From Euwallacea fornicatus (Eukaryota > Arthropoda > Insecta > Coleoptera > Curculionidae), in assembly GCF_040115645.1 (NCBI RefSeq), contig NC_089557.1, positions 1,116,001 to 1,180,000 on the forward strand: 64,000 bases of DNA, read 5' to 3'. Under the pieces are notes generated by a model. The model had not been told where the DNA came from. It saw nothing but the letters and a program-made list of their open reading frames with translations, and did no database searches. Positions 1 through 7,600 of the stretch are shown here, piece by piece. The position numbers and the translations under genes were made by a program. The stretch's first letter is position 1. Each line of letters begins with the position of its first letter.

Positions 1-611
1 CCGTATGTAGAAAAGTTAGGTTATGTAGGAGCACAGAAAGTATTATTAAATTGTACAGTATAGAGAGTGATATTACGCAACTAAGCCCTTAGAGTTAGAC
101 GTTGTTTCTTTGACAAGTTTATCATATTATAGTTTGTAATTAATGTTCTGGCATTACTTCGGGAGAAAAACAGAAATGGCGGCGCTAATGAGAACGGTGA
201 ATTTCGTAAATTAAAACCTCCCCAAATTGGGGTGGGATTAGGTGGTAAGGGTTTAATGGAACGCCAAAACTTTCGGCACAGCTGATGAGGTTGATGGAAA
301 ACAGTATTCTTAACGTAATACCGTTCGGAAACGAAAAAGACTTTGGAAAAAATACCTTTAAAATAAGGTAACATTCAACTCTTAAAATTTTTAAGACCCC
401 TGTCGCGCCCTCGACTAGAAGGGCGTCAATTAGGGGTCAGCTACCGACCTAAGGGACGTAACAATGAAACGAATAAATATATCGCGAAGCTAGAGGTCCG
501 TGGGCTTTCAGGTGGGAAGACGACGTATTTCTGACGTCGGTTTGATGGTTCGCGCCAGTACGTCAATCAAGCAAATTTCCTGAAAGGGAAATCTTACAGA
601 TTTGCACTGCT

Positions 612-690
612 GTCATCCCGTGCCGTCCTCCCGACGTCATCCTCCGGCGTCCCTTCGACATCGTTTCATGACGTCCGTTTGACATCATCC
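612..690. repeat. Degenerate 21-24 bp tandem repeat
   Basis: On the minus strand about three units begin with ATG-TC/AC and continue GG(A/G)CG(T/C)C, with period close to a multiple of three. In one frame they read as repeats of the type M-S-x-G-R. On the plus strand this appears as repeated GACGTC / GACATC / GTCATCC words. No longer coding frame surrounds it. Confidence 0.4.
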
Positions 691-759
691 CCCTCTTTCC
701 GATGGAGAGCGTGCGTGAAAGTTTTGGCACCTGCACTCGATGTGTTAGTATTAAAAAGA

Positions 760-1401
760 AGCAATAATAACGCGTCTTCTACAGCAATAAACAAAAAGCA
801 ATTCTCGTCAAATTGAATGTTCGTCAATACGGTTTACACTTAAGCATGTTCGCCGAAATATTCCGAGACACTCTAACAGCAATAAGAGCGATGAGCAATA
901 TTTTTAATTAAGATTTTTAACGTTTCGGCGAATCGCACACACAAAACAACGATTGGAACTTTTTTAAATGGAATTTACAGTTTTCGTCAGAATCGAAATT
1001 TCGAAGGCATCCCGGGTGCCGGGTATTCGAAAGCAATAAAACAGTAGGTTGGTCATCAGAAGACGGCCACGCCTCTGAAACCATAGCAATACGATAGATA
1101 ACGAACTACCATAGGTCTAGGTATAAATAAATAAACAAGGAAGTTGACGTTTTAGCCCTTAAAAGTATGAATTAACGAGTAGCGAGTATTAGGTCGCAGA
1201 GGGGGTAAGTTCAGTCAATTATTCACAGAAACATTTAAGTACCTTGAGAAGAAGTATTGAAATCAAAACGTATATTCTACAGACACACATCATCGGTCAA
1301 TTTTCCCCAACTAAAATAATTCTCCCTCCCTGCGACGTTGCCCCATAGAGCGCCTATAACTTGACAGCAATATAGCGTATTAAATAATCAAACGAGCAAT
1401 A
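760..1401 (+). promoter_or_regulatory. Cluster of eight AGCAATA heptamers
   Basis: Copies start at 760, 783, 878, 894, 1032, 1085, 1366 and 1395, all on the plus strand. I noticed no TATTGCT copies in the same stretch. AGCAATA is the complement of the seed of miR-137 (known mature form begins UAUUGCUU in insects), so these could be microRNA target sites in a 3' UTR. That is an inference; the enrichment itself is directly visible. Confidence 0.4.
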
Positions 1402-1494
1402 CACTTACATACTAATACTACTTTTTACATAAGACCTAGAGATACTTAGCCTTTACTACATAATAGTGTAAAACGTAATTTTTGCCGGACGAAA

Positions 1495-1509
1495 CCGGGC
1501 TTCGCCCGG
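1495..1509. repeat. GC-rich perfect hairpin
   Basis: CCGGGC, a TTC loop, then GCCCGG form a perfect 6-bp stem in otherwise AT-rich sequence, followed at once by further GGGC/GCCC words up to about 1530. It could fold as a stem in RNA. The function is unknown. Confidence 0.5.
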
Positions 1510-2754
1510 GCGGGCCCCAGCCCGATTCGGCCTGCACTAAAACAATTTTAGAGATTGAACTGTACTATTTACATACATACCTAATTAACTTAAATAGAGA
1601 TATTTTATGAATATATTATAATAGAGTTAAATAAATGAATTTTATATTATATAAATGACAAGAAAATGTCCCTCTGGTTCTTATTTACCCGGTTAGTGTA
1701 TAAAAATTGTAAAAACCACATCAGACGCAGAGAGAATTGTTTTTGCTGTAGGTACAATATATTTTATATAACATTAAGTTATTTCCAGTTTCCTTGCATA
1801 TAGTCGAGAGCATTCCATCTCTAGTAGAGTGTTTTGGGTTGCCAATGCGTTGCGCTAAATAAGAACTAAGATGTAAAATATACTATATAGAGTAGCGTAG
1901 CTATATAGACACCACGTCCAATGAAAAGTAACTAGTTGCATGCCAAAGAGTTTTTGAACAAGTTTTACAACGAATATATTTAAAAGAAATCATGTTCTGC
2001 CACTTTGGTTTAACTAACAACCAATTGGCTATATTGGTAATTTATTAGTCAGTTCCACTAAATATTAATATAGTATATTATGCTACTTGACCTAGGAACT
2101 TTGTGCATCTCCCTCGTTTCACGAGGGCGACATACAGAGTGACTAGAATTAGAGTGCGTTTTGTGCTTGCTATATAAAATTCTGTATACACCGAGGCAGT
2201 CCATTAAATGACCACAATATTGATTATATTTATTCGATTACACTACATAGGGAGTTTTGTATTATATTTTCATAATAAATAGTATAGAAAAATTAGACCC
2301 CGCAGTTTCAATTCGAAATGAAAGTGTAGACTTAATACCTGATACATATTATATATGTTCATATGTAGGGTGTTTATGAGGGGGAGCCCTGCCCTTAAAC
2401 GTGACGCAAATTATGATTTATGGCCCGCCTGTATTTATACAGAACGACAGGTGTAAATAGAATTTACTGCGACAAGATGGTATTATGGGGACGTTATTAG
2501 TCGGTTACTGCAACGCGGTTAAAGTTAGAATTAACATTATCACCATGTAACTAAACGTGTTATCGTCGATTTTAAAGCTTGTAATGCGAAAGCTAAAATG
2601 GGCTCAAAGCTTTCTCTTTTGTTGGTAAAATTGAAAAAATTTTGGTCGAAGGCCGGAAATCATTACGAAATTAAATCTTTTATTATTTCACGTAGCATTG
2701 GCAAATTATTTGGTTTGCAAAAATATGGCCGATGCTAGAAATAAGAAAAAAAAC

Positions 2755-2826
2755 GGGCTCAACCGGGATTTGAACCCGGGACCTCTCGCACCCAAAGCGA
2801 GAATCATACCCCTAGACCATTGAGCC
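2755..2826 (-). tRNA. tRNA-Pro (anticodon TGG)
   Basis: The 72-nt minus-strand sequence folds as a standard cloverleaf. The acceptor stem is GGCTCAA/TTGAGCC with discriminator C. The D-arm carries TCTAGGGG. The anticodon stem CTCGC/GCGAG encloses the loop TTTGGGT with anticodon TGG. The T-arm CCGGG-TTCAAAT-CCCGG contains the B box. There is no intron. It reads proline codon CCA and, by wobble, other CCN codons. Compared with the usual animal tRNA-Pro acceptor GGCTCGT/ACGAGCC, both sides of pairs 6 and 7 have changed in a compensating way, which indicates selection on the structure. A T-run (A-run on plus, 2746-2753) follows the gene as a pol III terminator. Confidence 0.97.
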
Positions 2827-3125
2827 ACATGTGCGATGATTGGCTTGAGACGGTAAAAAGCGGTGTGAAGACCTCATTAGTTGAAAATAATTTAATTTTA
2901 TTTGATTTACAAACATACATTTTAAAAAAATCTATTATGCATATATTCCAATATTTATATGAGAACATTCAGTTGATAATAGTATCTTTTTTTTTTTTTA
3001 ATAATAAGAAGTAAATAATTATTGATAAGCAAATTGATAATTTTCTGAAATGATTTTTTTTTATAAAATGAATTATGGATATTCAAGAGAAATTTACTAA
3101 GTAAAAAAAAATAAAAAAGTTACCA
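2827..3125. other. Spacer between tRNA-Pro genes
   Basis: Strongly AT-rich spacer of about 300 bp with long A and T runs, including the T-run at 2989-2999. The small frame through it (2820-3014) overlaps the 5' end of the tRNA and has no protein character. It lacks the conserved ATACCTTCT element found upstream of the two AGG tRNAs. Confidence 0.6.
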
Positions 3126-3197
3126 GGGCTCGTCCGGGATTTGAACCCGGGACCTCCCGCACCCTAAGCGGAAATCATACCCCTAGACCAACGAGCC
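3126..3197 (-). tRNA. tRNA-Pro (anticodon AGG), copy 1
   Basis: 72-nt minus-strand cloverleaf: acceptor GGCTCGT/ACGAGCC with discriminator C, D-arm with TCTAGGGG, anticodon stem TCCGC/GCGGG (one T-G wobble pair) around TTAGGGT with anticodon AGG, and T-arm CCGGG-TTCAAAT-CCCGG. A34 would normally be edited to inosine to read CCU, CCC and CCA. The gene is identical to the copy at 6325-6396. A-runs on the plus strand just downstream (3102-3117) give the T-run terminator. A 17-bp element 27-43 bp upstream is shared with the other AGG copy. Confidence 0.97.
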
Positions 3198-3223
3198 ACT
3201 AGAAAAATTTGCACAGACGCTGA

Positions 3224-3240
3224 ATACCTTCTACATGACA
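3224..3240 (-). promoter_or_regulatory. Conserved 5' element of tRNA-Pro(AGG) copy 1
   Basis: ATACCTTCTACATGACA (plus strand) begins exactly 27 bp beyond the tRNA 5' end. The other AGG copy has ATACCTTCTGCATGACC at the identical distance, while the bases between the element and the tRNA have diverged. It is a candidate upstream pol III promoter element. The alternative is residue of the duplication. Confidence 0.5.
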
Positions 3241-4554
3241 GTGACGCATACGTTTGAACATCAATATCGCGAAAACGGTTAAAGATTTATTAGCCCTCGG
3301 TTATTCTATCGATTAAATAAAAAACATTAATGTAAGTTTTTTACGAATGTGTTACGATTGTTATCTAAATTTAATGGCCAGTCGTGATGACGATTGTAGG
3401 CAAAATACGAAACTTTCTCTCCTCATTTAAACTGTCCGTATTTTTTTAACGTTGACGTTTTTTATGTTCACCTCAAATAGCCCAAACGATTGCCGTATGT
3501 GGAGAAAACCGGGTTTCTTGAACCTCAAAGCCCCGGCACACAAAAATAAACGTTACCGTGGGTGGACTCTTAAGCCGGCTTTATACTGTATATTTGCCAT
3601 ATTCGGCGTAAGTGCACGGCCACTCCACGATTGGGTCAATATTTTATTATTACACGAAGACCGAAATAAAATGTTTGTCCTGGTTTTTATTACCCGCGAA
3701 CTTAAAATTTTACGCTGCAGAGGGTATGCCTCTATAGTTAGATGTAAATATACTGACAAATTTACATATATGAAAGGCAATTTCCATGGAATTCACTAAA
3801 CTGACCAGGACCAAGTCTTTACTTGTACGAATTTGATCCTCTGGATAAAGTCGCTATTACGTTGATTTAACGGTCCTAAATCGATCATGTACCTACATGT
3901 GTATTTCGATGCGGACAACTGTTCGCCTTAATCAAAATGCCAATAACTAAAATAATTGCCCAGCTGTACCTAAACCAACAGTTGATGATAATCACCCATC
4001 AGGATGAAGATGCGTAGGAGCGAACTTGAACAAAAACCTTGGGAAACCCTCAACGTGCGTATACGATAATTACGACGGAAGTCAATATTAAGGGCTATTT
4101 GAGGCTGAAATATTCATTTTCAGCATGTTGCCTACTTGTTATTACCCCTCTACATTACTGATAATGTGGTTGCTACCTCTGCTGACGAACGTTTGTAGAG
4201 AAATAGACGCATGCAGTCAGCGACCCTGAAACCCATATCTGCACACCTCTCATTAAGACTTGTTGCGTACCCCGTTAGTGAGGGGTTGATGTCGATTTTC
4301 AGCTGTTTTATAATAGGACACCTGGTCAATAGAATACCATACAGCTGACGCCAGGGAATCGAACATCTGGGTAGGTATACGTCACGGACTGTGAGATTGG
4401 AACAATAATGCCCCTTTGAGGGCAGGGCTTTCAATGTTGTCTGAGTGATTACATGTATTTACTTATACGTCACGAACGATATTGTTTCTCCTGCCATGCC
4501 AACAACCGTGTCAAGAATTTAAATGTTTAGTAACAGCAATAAACAAATTATGTA

Positions 4555-4560
4555 TTTATT
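4555..4560 (-). terminator. Poly(A) signal of the secreted Cys-rich gene
   Basis: AATAAA on the minus strand (TTTATT on plus), about 85 bp past the TGA at 4647-4645. It is the first canonical signal after the stop. Another AATAAA at 4796-4791 lies inside the proposed 50-bp intron and would be spliced out. Confidence 0.5.
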
Positions 4561-4644
4561 ACTGATAATGCCTCATATTGCAGACTTTTTAACTTTATGT
4601 TAATAACAATCTCGTAAATAAATATTTCAACTCAATGATTAAAA

Positions 4645-5117
4645 TCATTTCTTATAGTAACAGTCCTTGCAGTCTTTCCGCACAGTGTTGATATCAAAAT
4701 CAGATTCCCTGGGATCTTGGCAGTGATCGCACGTCACCTCAAAGTTCCTACACTCCCCAAACCTATATAAATAGATGGTCAAGAAATCTATTTATTGACC
4801 GTAGCTGCTCACCAGCAAACGTAGTTGGAATAACTATTTCTCAAACTATACCCAGGGGTGTGGCCCTTGTCAGCAGGGCGATAATGCCCTGTGCTGCATT
4901 GATAACTGCATACCATTTCACTGTAGCACAGACCAGATGGTTGGCATTTCGGTATTAGGCAGCATCCCGAAGGCGGGTACTTTGGAACGGTACTCTCGAT
5001 CACGTTGCCGTATATATCAATGGCGCTAGCCGAGTTAGATGGCTGAGTCAGCAACACAGTGATGCTCAGCGCTAGGACAAAAGCGGGCTGAAATACGAGG
5101 CAATAAAAAGCAGTCAT
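4645..5117 (-). CDS. Small secreted cysteine-rich protein, two exons, family not recognised
   Basis: Proposed CDS: complement of 4813-5117 joined to 4645-4762, 423 nt, 140 residues. Exon 1 starts at the ATG at 5117 and begins with a signal peptide (hydrophobic stretch at residues 6-24, likely cleavage after the SASA at 29-32). It ends at CTG|GTGAGC. A 50-bp intron ends TTATATAG. The junction is in frame and completes Trp102. Without splicing the frame stops at 4811-4809 after 102 residues; splicing adds 38 residues with six more cysteines, which supports the model. The mature part has 12 cysteines (52, 53, 58, 64, 70, 74, 101, 106, 113, 116, 133, 136), including a CC pair and CxxC pairs, so disulfides in an extracellular protein are likely. 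Four GATA motifs lie just upstream. I do not recognise the family; a defence, inhibitor or cuticle/gut role would be guesswork. Confidence 0.7.
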
Positions 5118-6324
5118 TGCCTAACTACAAGCGATAATAATACTATAGTAGGCATAGTAAAATTCCGATAAAGGAGCCCATTAAAAGGAAATTTATCGTT
5201 GGCTAGATAAGGGGACACCAGAAGAGAAACGTCTTACTTATTTTCTAAGCGATCGTTCGTTTTTATTGTCCAGAAACCGGGTTTTGGCCACGCTATTTTA
5301 TTGACCAAATTTTATGATAATATTCTTTGAACTTTACTTACCGTCATGATTATTATAATGCAACTACACTTTAATGAGCCGAACCAAATACTGGCTGCTG
5401 AACGCGATAATAATTTTTCTTGCGAAATGCGAAATATCATGTTTTCATTAGTGATATCATAAACACTAGTTAATCAAATTGCATGTAAATAAATAATGCA
5501 TTTTTCCTTTGAACTGCTGATGTGCCTAATCAATATTCTACTCAGCCAATTCTCCTCCACCAGCATCAGCAGCACCGAGATTCAACATGTGGGCCATATT
5601 GGAAAATGTCGCCGTGTGACGTGCCTTTTGCTATATTACCCGAAAAATTCCAATAATGGTGGAAGAAATTGGATGTATTTATTTTCCGCTCAAGAGAGAT
5701 TGCCCTTTTTTGCTCCCGGACAAATACTCATTACTTTTGTCCGTTCGGACCGGACGAGCCCATTGTTCCGGGAAACAAATGAAAATCGCTCATGGGACGA
5801 CGTGTGGGAATGAGAAACATATTGTAGAAGCCTACTTATTGTTTTACGGAACAAGATTCAGCTACGCAACTGAATCAAATGCTTTTGGAATTTTGGGGAA
5901 ATTGTTGGTGGTCAATGAAAAGGTAACGATTTTCCATTTTTGGACTGGCAGATCGAGAATTCAATTATTTGGAAGACGCATTCGGGCAAAAGAAAGAAAT
6001 TAATAAAAAAAAGTTAGCACAGCAATTTATATTTAGTAATTTTTAAATAATTAAAATTTAGATTGATACCACTATGAAAATTTCACGCAGCGCTTCTGGG
6101 TTCTGTATTTGCTAAAATTAAATGTAAAATTTTATACTAACAAACTATACGCGACATAAAATATAACTGTAAAATTTTATTTGAATCTGCAAATATTCTC
6201 AGATCTACGTGAGATTAATATAAATTTTATAATGATTGAAACAAAATTATTATTATTAAGAAAATAACAAACAGAATACATTTCTGTTTAATTATAAGAG
6301 TGAAAAAAAAAACAAAAAGTCCGT
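5118..6324. other. Spacer with overlapping open frames of uncertain status
   Basis: The left 100 bp is the probable promoter of the secreted gene. At 5496-6003 two overlapping plus-strand frames (5496-5813 and 5656-6003) and a third short frame look somewhat protein-like. The first begins with a signal-like hydrophobic N-terminus; the second has four cysteines in its first half. None has a known domain, and the protein-like stretches shift frame, so a decayed gene is possible. I do not call a CDS. The part from 6004 on is AT-rich with A-runs leading into the tRNA terminator. Confidence 0.35.
5133..5210 (-). promoter_or_regulatory. GATA-motif cluster upstream of the secreted gene
   Basis: GATAA occurs at 5133-5137, 5167-5171 and 5206-5210 on plus, and TTATC at 5193-5197. 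That is four GATA-type sites within 80 bp, ending 16 bp from the start codon. In insects GATA factors commonly drive gut, fat-body and haemocyte genes. A TATA-like TACTATAGTA lies at 5141-5150. The motifs are visible; the regulation is inferred. Confidence 0.45.
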
Positions 6325-6396
6325 GGGCTCGTCCGGGATTTGAACCCGGGACCTCCCGCACCCTAAGCGGAAATCATACCCCTAGACCAACGAGCC
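6325..6396 (-). tRNA. tRNA-Pro (anticodon AGG), copy 2
   Basis: Identical over 72 nt to the copy at 3126-3197: acceptor GGCTCGT/ACGAGCC, discriminator C, anticodon AGG in the loop TTAGGGT, T-arm CCGGG-TTCAAAT-CCCGG, no intron. Same orientation as the other two tRNAs. A-runs at 6303-6318 on plus provide the T-run terminator a few bases after the gene. The sequence TACGTTTG-type flanks have diverged, but one 17-bp upstream element is kept at the same spacing. Confidence 0.97.
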
Positions 6397-6811
6397 TCTG
6401 GAAGGCAGTTGCCGCATGTTAGATACCTTCTGCATGACCATTCTTGACAAATTTAGATTAATTTAAATGCGCACATAACAAATTATTCTATTAGTAAAAA
6501 TAAAAACGAAAATGCTACGATTATTCTCTAAATTGAATTATCAGTTTTGATGTGGATAATAGGAAAACATGAATCTTTGTTTCCTCTTATTTAAGGCATT
6601 GCATGTTATTTTTATTTTATTTCTTGTTATTTTTATCATTGGCGTGTTTTGTACCTCCTTCTAAAAATTGCAACGTGTAATACATAACACTGATAAATGT
6701 GTGAGTATTGAGCTCTTAAATGACAAAAATGCACACAATTGAATTCTCACTAATAGTATTATTCAAAGCCTGTACACGTTTCGTAGTGAATTAAAAAGAA
6801 GTAATTTTTCC
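6397..6811. other. Spacer right of the tRNA-Pro cluster
   Basis: About 400 bp of AT-rich sequence. Apart from the conserved element 6423-6439 upstream of the tRNA I see nothing in it. Confidence 0.6.
6423..6439 (-). promoter_or_regulatory. Conserved 5' element of tRNA-Pro(AGG) copy 2
   Basis: ATACCTTCTGCATGACC (plus strand), 27-43 bp from the tRNA 5' end. It matches the element at 3224-3240 at 15 of 17 positions and at the same distance. See that entry. Confidence 0.5.
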
Positions 6812-6936
6812 AAAAAAAAAAAAACGTCTCATGTCTCCTAGGGCTGGGAATTCACACTTTATAAGCGCGCTTCGAACCTACCACCCGTGGGTTAAAACGT
6901 CGCTTTCCAACCGCTTGCCCAAGGCGTTGGACAGAA
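6812..6936 (-). ncRNA. tRNA-like pol III unit A (candidate SINE or small ncRNA)
   Basis: On the minus strand an A-box-like TTGGGCAAGCGGTTGG (6922-6907) is followed 28 nt later by a B-box-like GGTTCGAAGCG (6878-6868). A run of 13 T follows at 6824-6812, a strong pol III terminator. The predicted transcript is roughly 110-125 nt. The T-arm does not pair well and no full cloverleaf forms, so it is not an ordinary tRNA. A diverged copy with equal internal spacing sits about 650 bp further on in the same orientation (unit B). It could be a tRNA-derived SINE fragment, a decayed tRNA, or a small pol III RNA. Confidence 0.4.
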
Positions 6937-7453
6937 GGAAGTTGGCTAAATTGCTATATACATAGTAAAGATTTTCATTAGCTCTAATTACTATTCATAA
7001 AAATTTTTCAGAATTCATGTTAGACTTTTTGTTTTTTTTTTTTAAGTTAATAAAAAGACCGATTTTTGACCGGGTCTGGAATTTTTGACGACGTTGATTG
7101 GACAAAAATTTAGTTGGCGAATTGGTTCGGAGGAAAACCAAGGAGGAGGCTCACAAAAGTAACACATAGTCTGAGCAATGCGACATTGGCGAAAAATTTT
7201 AAATAGTACATATGTACGTATAAAAAACAACACTTGTCGAGATTTCCATCGATATTTCGTGAAAACTTGCAGTGGAAAAGAACGCTGATGGTTTAGTTTA
7301 TTACTTATAATGGAATTTAGTTACTCACAATTTGTTACTCAAAAACAGCATAAAATAAAAAATAAACGTTTCATCCCCATTGGCAGAAGGATAAGGGCGA
7401 CCATTTATCGCACACGTTCAACCATTGCAAGAGACGTCGCTGCGTTTTTCTTC

Positions 7454-7600
7454 ATTTAAAAAAGTGTTGGAAAGGGGAGAGGGGAGGGTGGGGATAATGG
7501 GTAACGAGGATAGTTTTTATTGCACATAAGGGAGAACTGAACTCACTACTCGTAAGCTTCAGTGCGATTTTTCAACCGCCGGTCCAAGGCGGTGATACTT
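7454..7600 (-). ncRNA. tRNA-like pol III unit B (diverged copy of unit A)
   Basis: The plus-strand CAACCGC...CCAAGGCG word at 7573-7594 matches the A-box region of unit A. It is preceded at the same 41-base spacing by GAACTC (GAACCT in unit A), and roughly 60% of the bases between agree. The B box is weaker (GAGTTCAGTTC on minus). A T-run terminator candidate lies at 7459-7454. The A-box region can form the stem ACCGCC/GGCGGT. The shared spacing shows common origin. Activity is unproven. Confidence 0.35.

Larger units (their letters stand above)
1..2754. other. AT-rich non-coding left flank, possibly the 3' UTR of an off-window gene
   Basis: No convincing coding exon is visible. The 97-codon frame on the minus strand (81-374) has no recognisable domain. 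The heptamer AGCAATA occurs eight times on the plus strand between 760 and 1401, which would fit a long 3' UTR of a plus-strand gene ending here. Candidate poly(A) signals AATAAA lie at several places, for example 2274-2279, and a Pumilio-type TGTAAATA lies at 2452-2459. A GC-rich hairpin sits at 1495-1509 and a degenerate 21-24 bp repeat at 612-690. The 3' UTR reading is an inference; intergenic DNA is equally possible. Confidence 0.4.
3198..4644. other. Non-coding spacer
   Basis: No recognised gene. Two open frames were considered and left out: 3452-3799 (plus, 115 codons) and 4150-4434 (minus, 94 codons). Neither has a domain, signal peptide, splice context or flanking signals that I recognise. 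The right end (4555-4644) is the likely 3' UTR of the minus-strand secreted protein gene. Confidence 0.5.

Noticed and set aside
4150..4434. 94-codon minus-strand frame near the secreted gene
   Set aside because: No signal peptide, domain or flanking signals; could be a relic, but nothing supports a call.
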